Made by a program: the position numbers and the translations under genes. A DNA stretch of 61,558 nucleotides from Nitrospirota bacterium (GTDB lineage Bacteria; Nitrospirota; Nitrospiria; SBBL01; JAADHI01), in assembly GCA_029261215.1 (NCBI GenBank), contig JAJDBT010000075.1, positions 1 through 61,558 of the forward strand, read 5' to 3'. Below the pieces are notes generated by a model, which worked only from the letters and a program-made list of their open reading frames with translations, had not been told where the DNA came from and searched no databases. Each line of letters starts with the position of its first letter. Within the stretch, counting starts at the first letter, position 1. Positions 1-8,164 of the stretch are shown here, piece after piece.

Positions 1-44
1 AGACGCGTCTTTTCCCAGCGCCTATAGATCTCTTCAAATCTCAT
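1..44 (-). CDS. Transposase N-terminus (partial, ISNCY-like)
   Basis: Only the first 14 codons are visible, giving MRFEEIYRRWEKTR. This resembles the conserved start of ISNCY-type transposases (MRFEExYxxWxxxRLTQEEAA...), which continue into a helix-turn-helix. A GAGGAG ribosome binding site lies 9-10 nt upstream of the ATG on the minus strand (around 54-59). The rest of the gene is outside the window. Confidence 0.5.
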   Translation of the reverse strand, partial: MRFEEIYRRWEKTR

Positions 45-139
45 TATTCGTGTCTCCTCTAGCAGTTTTGTCCGTCTCATCCCACCCCCTCTTTCTAGGA
101 CAGAATAATCCGGACAGTCTATGTGCTAAATACCGGACA
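1..139 (-). mobile_element. Left-edge insertion sequence terminus (ISNCY-like), truncated by window
   Basis: The first ~139 bases look like the 5' end of an insertion sequence whose transposase is read leftward out of the window. GGACA/CCGGACA motifs recur at 98-102, 110-116 and 133-139, as expected for transposase-binding repeats at an element end. The outer boundary probably lies at the last CCGGACA near 139. The ccm promoter starts about 35 bp beyond it, so the element sits directly upstream of the cytochrome c maturation operon. The family call rests on the 14 visible transposase residues. Confidence 0.5.
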
Positions 140-174
140 CATTATTAACTCTTAACATCGGCTTGTAGGTCGGC

Positions 175-203
175 TTGACCCTCTCTGAAGAGCATGATAA
201 CAT
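175..203 (+). promoter_or_regulatory. Putative sigma70-type promoter of the ccm operon
   Basis: TTGACC at 175-180 and TAACAT at 198-203 are separated by 17 bp. A TG one base before the -10 makes it an extended -10 type. It lies between the insertion sequence end and ccmA, so transcription would begin near 210. Confidence 0.5.
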
Positions 204-251
204 CTCCAGCTTTCCTTAGATTCGAACATGAGGTTTTCTCAGTTATCTGAC

Positions 252-929
252 ATGAATGCGATTCTTGGCTCATCCCTTTCCAAATCTTTCCAGCATTATC
301 AGGTCTTAAAAGAGGTTTCGGTTGAAATTCAACAAGGGGAGTGTTACGCCCTTTTCGGCCCAAATGGCGCGGGTAAAACAACCCTGCTTCGGATTTTTGC
401 GACACTGCACCGCCCGACTTCGGGACGATTTGAAATCATGGGAATGGATGGCAGTCGCGACCGGGTCAAGGTGCGAAACACGATTTACCTGATCGGGCAC
501 GGTTCTTACCTTTATGACGATTTAAGTGTGAAAGAAAATATTCAGTTTGCGATTGGCATTCGAGGCTGGAATCCGACAGATGGCGAGATTAAAAAGGCAT
601 TGGATCAGGTGGGGATTGGTCGTTTTTCCCGTTTGAGGAGCCGTTATTTATCGGCGGGGATGAAAAAAAGGCTGTCCATCGCAAAAGCACTTTTGATTCG
701 CCCCAAAGTCTTGTTTCTAGATGAGGGCTATGCCTCGCTGGATGAACGGGGTGTGGATATGATGAATGAATGTATTCGGACTTTTACAAAAGCGGGGACG
801 GCAGTACTCATGACAACCCATGATCGGGGCCCCACGGCTGAGGTGGCGCACCGGGTGGGTGTTTTGAATCGCTCCGCGCTGACGGAAATGACTGTAAAAG
901 AAATGGTGGCGGCTGATGCACTTTTTTAG
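252..929 (+). CDS. ccmA: Haem exporter ATP-binding protein CcmA
   Basis: ATPase subunit of the CcmABCD complex that drives release of haem-loaded CcmE during System I cytochrome c maturation at the inner membrane. Visible are Walker A GPNGAGKTT (about residues 36-44), an ABC signature variant LSAGMKKR, Walker B with FLDEG in place of the usual DEP, and a switch His in MTTHD. The length of about 225 residues is normal. The upstream ATG at 228 would add eight residues not expected in the family, so 252 is preferred; neither start has a clear ribosome binding site. The gene overlaps ccmB by 14 nt and opens the ccm operon. Confidence 0.9.
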   Translation: MNAILGSSLSKSFQHYQVLKEVSVEIQQGECYALFGPNGAGKTTLLRIFATLHRPTSGRFEIMGMDGSRDRVKVRNTIYLIGHGSYLYDDLSVKENIQFAIGIRGWNPTDGEIKKALDQVGIGRFSRLRSRYLSAGMKKRLSIAKALLIRPKVLFLDEGYASLDERGVDMMNECIRTFTKAGTAVLMTTHDRGPTAEVAHRVGVLNRSALTEMTVKEMVAADALF

Positions 930-1593
930 TGTGATCCGGTGGATTGCCTGGAAAGATCTCCTGAGTGAGTACCGGAATCGGGAAAATATCTCTTCGATGT
1001 TTTTCTTTGCTCTGAATGTCATTTTAATTTTCAGCTTTAGTTTCTCGCTTGATCCGGTAACGATTAAAGAGATCATGCCCGGCATTATCTGGGTGGCGTT
1101 CGGGTTTACAGCGATTATTGGTTTGGGGAAATCGTTTTTGATCGAAGTCAATAATGATTGTATGGAGTATTTTCAGACCCTTCCGGTTCCCAAAGGAGCC
1201 ATCTATCTAGGCAAGTTTCTGGGCAACCTACTTTTTATGCTGACTGTGGAAGTGATCCTGTTTCCACTATTTGTTCTTTTTTTTAATCTGGATATCCTTG
1301 ATCAACTGCTACCACTTCTGTTAATCTCTGCGGTTGCGACAATCGGGTTGTCCGCGTTGGGAACGCTTTTTTCGGCGCTGACGGTTCAAGTCCGTGCGCG
1401 GGAAGTCATGTTCCCGATTTTGTTGCTGCCCTTGTCGGTTCCCATTTTTATCGGTGCGGTTGAGGCAACACGGGGGGCGCTGAGTGGTGACGCTTTTTCG
1501 ATGTACAGCCACTGGATTGAACTGTTACTTGTTTTCGATGTAATATTTGTCATTGTGTCATTCTGGATTTTTGAATTTATTTTAGATTATTGA
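916..1593 (+). CDS. ccmB: Haem exporter permease CcmB
   Basis: Integral membrane subunit of the Ccm ABC complex, working with CcmA and CcmC at the inner membrane. The 225-residue protein has about six hydrophobic segments, the usual CcmB architecture, and an N-terminal amphipathic stretch (IRWIAWKDLLSEYRNRE) typical of the family. It overlaps ccmA by 14 nt, consistent with translational coupling, and is followed 18 nt later by ccmC. The assignment combines position and topology. Confidence 0.88.
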   Translation: MHFFSVIRWIAWKDLLSEYRNRENISSMFFFALNVILIFSFSFSLDPVTIKEIMPGIIWVAFGFTAIIGLGKSFLIEVNNDCMEYFQTLPVPKGAIYLGKFLGNLLFMLTVEVILFPLFVLFFNLDILDQLLPLLLISAVATIGLSALGTLFSALTVQVRAREVMFPILLLPLSVPIFIGAVEATRGALSGDAFSMYSHWIELLLVFDVIFVIVSFWIFEFILDY

Positions 1594-1611
1594 GCAGATA
1601 GGTGAGTTAAA

Positions 1612-2325
1612 GTGGTTGCAACCCATTTCATAGGTAAACTTCGAAAATTTGAAAAGTGGTTTGGCATCGTCGCGGGGGTACTCATCGCGGTGGGTCTATA
1701 TACGGGCCTGGTGACCTCTTCTCCCGACTACTATCAAGGAGAGGTCGTGCGGATCATGTATATTCATGTTCCTTTTGCACAGACCGCGATGCTCGCATAC
1801 TCTTCCCTCTTTCTTTGCAGTATTTGGTATCTTTGGAAGCGCGAATCAGTGGTAGACAATGCCTGTCACGCCGCTGCCGGACTTTCTTTGTTTTTTACTG
1901 CGGGTGGGTTGCTCACCGGCTCCATTTGGGGAAAGCCCACGTGGAATGCCTGGTGGGTGTGGGATCCCCGTTTGACTTCATTTGCGATCATGTTTTTGAC
2001 CTTGGTGGGTTATTTGATGTTGCGGACTTTTTTGGATGACAAGGAAAAACGGGCGACGTTTTCAGCGATTTTGGCGATCATTGGTTTTATTGACCTGCCC
2101 ATTATCCATTTTTCGGTCGAATGGTGGCGCTCGCTTCACCAGCCTCTTTCCGTCTCGACCCGTGGAGTCAGTATCGCCCCGGACATGTTGATCCCTTTTA
2201 CGTTAATGTCTTTTGGTGTGGGACTGTTGTTTACTTATATGTTGATGGTTCGCACTCAGATGCTCTATTTGGAGCATCTGCTTGAGGCAAAACAAGGCCG
2301 CCTGCTCAACGAAGGCCAGGGGTGA
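1612..2325 (+). CDS. ccmC: Haem handling protein CcmC
   Basis: Delivers haem to CcmE on the periplasmic side of the inner membrane. It carries the WWD haem-binding signature WNAWWVWDPRLTSF (about residues 111-124) between transmembrane helices, and flanking His residues in IHVP (residue 52) and later LHQP, which in CcmC ligate haem. About six transmembrane segments and 237 residues match the family. The start is GTG. It lies between ccmB and the unusual CcmE-like gene at 2366. Confidence 0.92.
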   Translation: MVATHFIGKLRKFEKWFGIVAGVLIAVGLYTGLVTSSPDYYQGEVVRIMYIHVPFAQTAMLAYSSLFLCSIWYLWKRESVVDNACHAAAGLSLFFTAGGLLTGSIWGKPTWNAWWVWDPRLTSFAIMFLTLVGYLMLRTFLDDKEKRATFSAILAIIGFIDLPIIHFSVEWWRSLHQPLSVSTRGVSIAPDMLIPFTLMSFGVGLLFTYMLMVRTQMLYLEHLLEAKQGRLLNEGQG

Positions 2326-2365
2326 GGCGCATGAGTGGCATCCTGTGTGATGAGGCAGGCCGCCC

Positions 2366-2863
2366 GTGAGAGCTTTCTATATTCGATGGGTCATTCTGTT
2401 GGCGATATTTGGCGGCATTGCAGGTTTGGGCGGATTGCGATACATTCGCGAAGTGAAAACGATTTCACCAAAGGACGTTATGGCACAGTCGTCTGTCGCA
2501 GGTGTTCGGCTGATGGGGATGATTGAGGCCGGAAGTTTTATAAAGGCTTTGGCAGGTGAACCCTTTCGGTTTAATTTGTCTGAAAAAGGAGAAAAAGTGG
2601 CGGTCGTTTTTAGCGGTGAAGATACCGATTCCTTGTTGCGGGAACTCAAAACGATTGTGGTCGTTGGACGGTGGGATCGCGAAGCCGGGGTATTTCATGC
2701 CTCGGAAATTGCCCTTGTTCCTAACTATGGGTTCATCACCTCGGCCTATGTTTTTTCTCTTGTTCCTTTAGGGTTTTTCCTCTTTTATATGGAAAGACGT
2801 GTCGCTTTGCTCTATGTTATGATCAAGGAAGAAAAAGCCTACCAAGCGGAGACAGGACAATGA
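2366..2863 (+). CDS. CcmE-like OB-fold protein with CcmD-like C-terminal helix
   Basis: This 165-residue protein occupies the place where a short ccmD gene normally lies. It has an N-terminal membrane anchor (about 5-25), a CcmE-type OB-fold (VRLMGMIEAGS...GVFHASEIAL), and a C-terminal helix followed by basic residues (YVFSLVPLGFFLFYMERRVALL) resembling CcmD. The haem-binding KHxxxY motif of CcmE is absent; the equivalent region reads VPNYGF. It may be a fused or duplicated CcmE/CcmD adaptor that no longer binds haem covalently. Start is GTG, with an in-frame stop just upstream. It overlaps ccmE by 4 nt (ATGA). The role is inferred. Confidence 0.6.
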   Translation: MRAFYIRWVILLAIFGGIAGLGGLRYIREVKTISPKDVMAQSSVAGVRLMGMIEAGSFIKALAGEPFRFNLSEKGEKVAVVFSGEDTDSLLRELKTIVVVGRWDREAGVFHASEIALVPNYGFITSAYVFSLVPLGFFLFYMERRVALLYVMIKEEKAYQAETGQ

Positions 2864-3315
2864 TTTCTAAAAAAACAATGGGTATTGCAGGAAGCATTGC
2901 AGTTGTAGTGCTGGGGCTCGGCTATCTTGCCCTTGGAAATTTTGGGGAAAATCTGGTTTATTTTGTTACTCCATCAGAGGTGGTGGTGCTGGAGTCTGAC
3001 CGTTATGGAAAGAAGATGCGTGTTGCGGGCATGGTGGTGGAATCCAGTATGGAAGTTATTCCAGAAACCCTGAAAATCCGGTTTGATTTGACGGATGGCG
3101 CTGAGACGATTCCGGTTGCTTTTGAGGGCATTCCGCCTGATCTCTTTAAGGAGGGCAAAGGGGCAGTCGTTGAAGGGTATTGGGACAACGATGGTATTTT
3201 TCACTCTCACATGATTATGGCAAAACATGAAGAAGACTATATGCCACTTGAAATGAAAAAAGCAGGTGTCGCATTTGAAACGAAGGGGCTCATCAAAACG
3301 CTGAAAGTGAATTAG
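2860..3315 (+). CDS. ccmE: Haem chaperone CcmE
   Basis: Periplasmic, membrane-anchored chaperone that binds haem covalently and passes it to CcmF/CcmH. One N-terminal transmembrane anchor (about 8-28) precedes an OB-fold. The motif KHEEDYMPLEM places the haem-attachment His at 123 and the axial Tyr at 127, as in functional CcmE proteins. The length of 151 residues is typical. Its start overlaps the stop of the preceding CcmE/D-like gene, and ccmF follows after a 96 nt gap. Confidence 0.93.
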   Translation: MISKKTMGIAGSIAVVVLGLGYLALGNFGENLVYFVTPSEVVVLESDRYGKKMRVAGMVVESSMEVIPETLKIRFDLTDGAETIPVAFEGIPPDLFKEGKGAVVEGYWDNDGIFHSHMIMAKHEEDYMPLEMKKAGVAFETKGLIKTLKVN

Positions 3316-3411
3316 CAGCATGATTTTGATGTGCCTGAGGGGGCGGCAATATCCTTGGCGGTTCCCGTTTTTTGATTTCACCGTTTTTATCCAGACTGAG
3401 GAAACGAAACA

Positions 3412-5430
3412 ATGATGATAGAAATTGGACATTTTGCAGTTGTCACGGCGCTGGTTTTGTCTTTTGTTGGCATTGTGACGCCACTCATTGGACTTAAGAC
3501 CCGCGATGCGACCTGGGTGGTTGTTGGCCGTCGAGCGATGATTTCGATGTTTGTACTCATTACCATCGGGATGGCCGCTATGTTTTACGGATATTTGACC
3601 GAAGATTATTCCGTCAAATATATCTATGCCACCTCCAACAGTAAGTTGCCGATATTTTATAAGATTGCTGGGCTTTGGGGCGGCCATGAAGGCTCTTTGT
3701 TGTTGTGGGCCTGGATTCTTGCGCTCTATTCTATGCTGGCGACCTTGATCCATTGGAAATCTCAACCCGTGGTGATGCCCTATCTTATTTTGATCGAATC
3801 GATTGTATTGTGCGGTTTTTTGTTGTTGATTCTTTTTCTGTCGAACCCATTTGAGCGTATTTTTCCGGTACCGGCCGATGGGAAGGATTTGAACCCGCTG
3901 CTTCAAGACCCGGCGATGGTGGTCCATCCGCCTCTGTTGTATTTAGGATATGTCGGACTTTCGGTGCCCTTTTCATTTGCCATGGCGGCACTTTTTTCAG
4001 GGCGGCTGGGTGAAGAATGGGTGAAGGCGACACAGCGCTGGACTGTTTTTGCCTGGCTGTGTTTATCCTGCGGAATTTTGATGGGCGGCTATTGGGCTTA
4101 TTATGAACTCGGTTGGGGTGGTTATTGGGGCTGGGATCCTGTCGAAAACGCAGCTTTTATGCCTTGGCTGGTGGCGACAGCTTTCCTTCATTCCACGATG
4201 GTGCAGGAAAAACGAAAGATGTTTAAGGTCTGGAATCTCTTTCTGATCATCCTCGCCTTTTCGCTCTCCTTGATTGGTACCTTTCTCGTACGGAGCGGGA
4301 TTCTTTCGTCCGTCCATTCTTTTGCAGCAGATCCGGGTCGAGGCGTTTTTATTCTCGGATTCGTGATCTTTATGTTGATGCTTTCGTTCGGAACACTGAT
4401 GATTCGATCCGCGAAACTGAAGAGTACGGTGCGTATGGAATCGATGGTTTCACGGGAATCCGCTTTTTTGTTCAACAACCTCTTTTTTCTTGTGGCCTTG
4501 GCAACGGTTTTTGTCGGTACCTTGTATCCTCTGCTGATGGAGGTCATGGAGCTGCAAAAGGTTTCGGTGGGTGCCCCTTATTACAATGCGGTGTTCATGC
4601 CGGTTGCTTTAGGTCTTGTCTTTTTGATGGGCGTCGGTCCCTATATCCCCTGGAGAAAGTCAAAACCTGAAAACATGAAAAAGTTACTGACAGTCCCCTT
4701 GCTTGTGGCGTTGACGTCGACCATCCTCTTTTTCATTCTGGGTGTGCGCAAACCTTACGCCCTGGCAGGTTTGGCGGTCGTCTTTTTTGTGCTCACGGCG
4801 ATCGTCATTGATTTTAATAAGGTCTCCACCTTTTTTGCGAAACGTGAAAAGGTTAACAAGGCGCAAGGATTTGTTTCGGCGTTTAAGGGAAACCCAAGAC
4901 GAATTACAGGAATTATCATTCACTTGGGTGTGCTGGTCATGGTGGTTGGCATTATTTTCTCATCCATGTATCAAGCAGAAAAAATATTGATTATGAAACC
5001 GGGTGAAGAGGTCAATATCAAATCTTTCCGTTTTCGTATGGCCAATCTTTATGGAGTCAAGGGGGTGAATTGGGGAGGACAAGAAGCCCTTTTTGATGTC
5101 TACCAGGATGGAAAAATTATTACCCAAATGCGTCCCCAAAAACGTTTTTACACCGTTTCCCAAACGCCAACAACTGAAACGGCCATCTATCAGCTTCGGA
5201 TGGGACATCTTTTTGTCACAATTCCGGAAGTTGCCCCCGATGGCACTTGGGCGCGTGTCCGGATTTTGCACAATCCTCTGGTGCTTTGGGTCTGGTATGG
5301 CGGCGGTATTATGGCGATCGGAGCCTTCATGAATATCTTCAGGCGAGATCGGCGGAGAAGCGTGCCGGTGGCGGATAGCAAAGGGGTCATCCCCGAGGTA
5401 TCGCCCAATGTCGCACAGCCGACGAGGTAA
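3412..5430 (+). CDS. ccmF: Cytochrome c haem lyase subunit CcmF
   Basis: Large inner-membrane haem lyase component that takes haem from CcmE and joins it to apocytochrome c CXXCH motifs. The 672-residue protein has many transmembrane helices, the motif GGHEGSLLLW, and a WWD signature GWGGYWGWDPVENAAFMPW (about 233-252). A C-terminal periplasmic domain with a final helix follows, as in the CcmF/CycK family. GAGGAAAC precedes the ATG. The stop is 3 nt before the ATG of the next gene. Confidence 0.94.
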   Translation: MMIEIGHFAVVTALVLSFVGIVTPLIGLKTRDATWVVVGRRAMISMFVLITIGMAAMFYGYLTEDYSVKYIYATSNSKLPIFYKIAGLWGGHEGSLLLWAWILALYSMLATLIHWKSQPVVMPYLILIESIVLCGFLLLILFLSNPFERIFPVPADGKDLNPLLQDPAMVVHPPLLYLGYVGLSVPFSFAMAALFSGRLGEEWVKATQRWTVFAWLCLSCGILMGGYWAYYELGWGGYWGWDPVENAAFMPWLVATAFLHSTMVQEKRKMFKVWNLFLIILAFSLSLIGTFLVRSGILSSVHSFAADPGRGVFILGFVIFMLMLSFGTLMIRSAKLKSTVRMESMVSRESAFLFNNLFFLVALATVFVGTLYPLLMEVMELQKVSVGAPYYNAVFMPVALGLVFLMGVGPYIPWRKSKPENMKKLLTVPLLVALTSTILFFILGVRKPYALAGLAVVFFVLTAIVIDFNKVSTFFAKREKVNKAQGFVSAFKGNPRRITGIIIHLGVLVMVVGIIFSSMYQAEKILIMKPGEEVNIKSFRFRMANLYGVKGVNWGGQEALFDVYQDGKIITQMRPQKRFYTVSQTPTTETAIYQLRMGHLFVTIPEVAPDGTWARVRILHNPLVLWVWYGGGIMAIGAFMNIFRRDRRRSVPVADSKGVIPEVSPNVAQPTR

Positions 5431-5433
5431 GTC

Positions 5434-5994
5434 ATGAAAGGGTTTCGCACGTGGCATGGCCTGCTATTAATGGGCCTTTTTGGACTCTTTTTCCTATTCT
5501 ATCAAGGTCTTTGGGGTGACCCGACGGCCTTGCCTACCGTCATTATTGCAGAACCTGCACCCGAAATTATAGCTCCCTCACTCTACGGTGAAAAACAGAT
5601 GGTGCTTAGCGAACATCGTGGGAAAGTGGTTGTGCTTAATTTCTGGGCCTCCTGGTGCCAGGAATGTAAATTGGAGCACAAGTTTCTTTTGGCGATTCAG
5701 AAACGTTTTGAAGATAATCCTAATTTTGTGATGTACGGGGTAAATTATCAGGATAAAGATAATCTTGCGAAAGCCTATCTTGACCAACATGGCAACAATT
5801 TTGAGCATATAGTGGATTTAAAGGGAAAGATTTCCATCGACTATGGGGTCTACGGTGTACCTGAGACCTTTGTGATTGATCAGGAGGGGGTCATTCGCCA
5901 CAAGATCATTGGTCCAGTGTTGGGGGATACCTTTTCCGATCTTGTCCAAAACAAGATCGAACCGCTTTTAAATCAATCGGCGCCTTTATCATGA
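5434..5994 (+). CDS. ccmG: Thiol:disulfide interchange protein CcmG/ResA-like
   Basis: Membrane-tethered thioredoxin-fold reductant that keeps apocytochrome or CcmH thiols reduced. It has one N-terminal membrane anchor (about 9-25) and a redox motif WASWCQEC with Cys75 and Cys78. The spacer QE is less common than the usual PP/PT/GP. The cis-Pro loop reads GVPETF, typical of CcmG. It is coupled to ccmF upstream and overlaps ccmH by 4 nt downstream. Confidence 0.87.
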   Translation: MKGFRTWHGLLLMGLFGLFFLFYQGLWGDPTALPTVIIAEPAPEIIAPSLYGEKQMVLSEHRGKVVVLNFWASWCQECKLEHKFLLAIQKRFEDNPNFVMYGVNYQDKDNLAKAYLDQHGNNFEHIVDLKGKISIDYGVYGVPETFVIDQEGVIRHKIIGPVLGDTFSDLVQNKIEPLLNQSAPLS

Positions 5995-6497
5995 ACTTGC
6001 GTTCTCTCCTTATACTCCTTTTTGTAATGACATCCTCTTTTTTAGGGGTCTCATCCCTTTTTGCCCAAACCGAGCCCTTGCCTCCTGCTTTATCGATGGA
6101 TGAAGATCTTTTACAGCAAAAAACGAAAGAGATCAGCCGGACCCTTCGCTGTGCGGTTTGTCAGTCCGAATCGATTTGGGAATCAAACGCAACGCTTGCA
6201 ATTCAAATGCGTGACATTATCAGGGAGCGCTTGATTGCCGGGGAGAATGCCGATGAAATTCGGGCCTATTTTGTCAGCCGTTATGGGGACTATATCGTGT
6301 TTAAACCGCGTTTTAGGGGGATCAACATGCTCTTGTGGGGCGGGCCATTTATTCTGTTGCTGATTGGAGGCATCTTTTTGTCGCGGGCCTTGCGGAGATG
6401 GACGACTCAAAAAGTAGAAGATGCGCCGGAACCTCTTGCGCCTATTGATGAAAAACAACGTGAAAGAATAGAAGCCGAACTACGTTCTTTCAAATAA
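5991..6497 (+). CDS. ccmH: Cytochrome c maturation protein CcmH
   Basis: Periplasmic thiol protein of the haem lyase complex. After a cleavable signal peptide (about 1-25) it has the conserved LRCAVCQSESIWESNA block, with redox Cys54 and Cys57 as in CcmH/NrfF (consensus LRCxVCQNQSIxxSNA). A transmembrane helix follows at about 110-128. The 168-residue size matches the short CcmH; the CcmI part is encoded separately downstream. Its start overlaps ccmG by 4 nt. Confidence 0.92.
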   Translation: MNLRSLLILLFVMTSSFLGVSSLFAQTEPLPPALSMDEDLLQQKTKEISRTLRCAVCQSESIWESNATLAIQMRDIIRERLIAGENADEIRAYFVSRYGDYIVFKPRFRGINMLLWGGPFILLLIGGIFLSRALRRWTTQKVEDAPEPLAPIDEKQRERIEAELRSFK

Positions 6498-6611
6498 GGA
6501 TCGTTTAGAAGAACACTCTTTTGTACGATAGGCTACTCATAATTGATGAATTCGAGGATATGATTATACGATGCAGAATACGATGAATTCATTTATGGCT
6601 TGGAGAAAATA

Positions 6612-7541
6612 ATGTTTCCTTTTTTAATTACGACGTTGCTTTTTCTCGTGATCTCTTCCTTGCTTTTTCCATTTTTTCGTAAGACAGACATGGTTTTAAT
6701 TGATGCGCAAGCGGCCGCAATGGACGAAGAGCAGGTCGATCTGGAGATCGAGAGGCAATCGATTGCCTCTTCGCTTTCAGAGCTTGAGCTTGATTTTGAA
6801 TACGGGAAAGTGTCTTCCGAAGATCATCGCCGGATCAAGCTGGATTTAGAGCATCGCCTGCTTACGGTATTGGATGGTGTCGGTCGTTATAGAAACAAGG
6901 CATTGGACAAATCAAAAACAAAACAAGTAGAGAAAAAGTTTACCGGGAAAACGTGGTTTTCGATGATCTTGGTGGGACTTATTGTTGGCGGAGGAGCGAC
7001 GGGATCGTACCAATTGGTTCAATGGAAATTAGAACGGGCAGCATTTTCACCAGATAATGCTGGGATGAGTAATGCCGCGCCCATCGACCCTAAAGTCATG
7101 GTCGAGCGACTAGAAAAAAAATTAAAAGAGAATCCCGATGACCTTCAAGGGCAACTCATGATCGGTCGATCCTATATGGCGATGGAGAGATGGGATGATG
7201 CTGAGCGTGCCTGGAAAAAGGTCATTGAATTGGATCCGCGAAATTTTACAGCCTATTACCGACTGGGTGAGCTGATTTTAAGTAATCCCAAAACCGGGAC
7301 GCGCGAAGAGGCGGAAGCTGCGCTTGCTTATTTTGATCAGGCGCTTGTATTTGTTCCTCAGGATGCGAGTGTGCTCTGGGCACGAGGAATTGTCTTGCTT
7401 CAGTTGGGACGTCCCAATGAGGCGGATGAAGTCTGGACCGAAGCCTATCAATATATTCCCAGAGGATCACCAGAGTCGGAAATGGTTAAAAAAGCATTGC
7501 AAGATCTTCGAGCGGGGAGGATGCCGGGAGCACCGGAGTAG
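6612..7541 (+). CDS. ccmI: CcmI-like TPR protein of the haem lyase complex
   Basis: Probable apocytochrome c chaperone, corresponding to CcmI or the C-terminal half of CycH. Visible are an N-terminal helix (about 1-20), a cytoplasmic coiled-coil segment, a second transmembrane helix near 115-135, and TPR repeats from about 160 (LQGQLMIGRSYMAMERWDDA, FTAYYRLGELIL, ASVLWARGIVLLQLGR). The ATG at 6612 has GGAG six nt upstream; the in-frame TTG at 6600 lies upstream of that site and is rejected. The 114 nt gap after ccmH contains no gene. Confidence 0.8.
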   Translation: MFPFLITTLLFLVISSLLFPFFRKTDMVLIDAQAAAMDEEQVDLEIERQSIASSLSELELDFEYGKVSSEDHRRIKLDLEHRLLTVLDGVGRYRNKALDKSKTKQVEKKFTGKTWFSMILVGLIVGGGATGSYQLVQWKLERAAFSPDNAGMSNAAPIDPKVMVERLEKKLKENPDDLQGQLMIGRSYMAMERWDDAERAWKKVIELDPRNFTAYYRLGELILSNPKTGTREEAEAALAYFDQALVFVPQDASVLWARGIVLLQLGRPNEADEVWTEAYQYIPRGSPESEMVKKALQDLRAGRMPGAPE

Positions 7542-7543
7542 GT

Positions 7544-8131
7544 ATGATGAATGAAACCCCAGACAATAAACCATCTGTCTGTTATAAATTCATGGGGCTT
7601 TTAGTCTTTTTTTTATTTGTCGCGTTATTGGAAACCGGGTGTTCCCAAAATCCAAACAGTGCATCTGAAAAAGGGAATACAGGACAAAAACTGGGCGTAG
7701 AGGTTGGAAATCTCGCACCGGATTTTCGTATTGCCAATTTAAAAGGCGGCGAATCCTCTCTCTCAGATTACCGGGGGAAAGTGGTATTGGTGAATTTTTG
7801 GGCGACATGGTGCGGGCCCTGTAAAGCGGAAATGCCTTCAATGCAGGCCCTTTATGGCAGTTATCCGAGGGAGGATTTTGAGATTCTTGCGGTTTCCATC
7901 GACCTTGAGGCGAATGCCCCGATTCAAGCTTTTATTTCAGATTTTGGTTTTACCTTTCCCGTTTTGCTGGACGAAATGTTTGAAGTGAATGACCGTTATC
8001 AGGTTCGTGTCGTGCCGACCAGTATCGTTGTGGATCGAAAAGGCGTGATTACGCATCGATTGCTCGGTGCAAAAGATTGGAATGCACCGGATTCAAAATT
8101 GTTTCTTGATAAATTGATTGCAGCGAGTTGA
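7544..8131 (+). CDS. TlpA/ResA-family thioredoxin, membrane-anchored
   Basis: Periplasmic thioredoxin-like reductase, probably fed electrons by the CcdA encoded next. An N-terminal hydrophobic segment (about 16-32) ends in ETGC, which could be a poor lipobox or part of an anchor. The catalytic motif is WATWCGPC (Cys90, Cys93), with an AhpC/TSA-type fold and cis-Pro in VVPTSIV. GGAGTAGGT precedes the start. As the second thioredoxin of the operon it may reduce a different partner from CcmG. Confidence 0.85.
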   Translation: MMNETPDNKPSVCYKFMGLLVFFLFVALLETGCSQNPNSASEKGNTGQKLGVEVGNLAPDFRIANLKGGESSLSDYRGKVVLVNFWATWCGPCKAEMPSMQALYGSYPREDFEILAVSIDLEANAPIQAFISDFGFTFPVLLDEMFEVNDRYQVRVVPTSIVVDRKGVITHRLLGAKDWNAPDSKLFLDKLIAAS

Positions 8132-8164
8132 ACGATGTTTCAACGTCTTTTTTAAGGGTTTAAG

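Noticed and set aside
61-110. Third copy of the G-rich hairpin core (minus strand GGGGGTGGGATGAGACGGAC)
   Set aside because: Similarity is partial and it lies inside the insertion sequence end, where repeats have another explanation.
2974-3927. Long (317-codon) open frame on the minus strand across ccmE and ccmF
   Set aside because: It is low-complexity (His/Asn/Gln/Lys-rich) and opposite two well-recognised genes; it is a codon-usage shadow.
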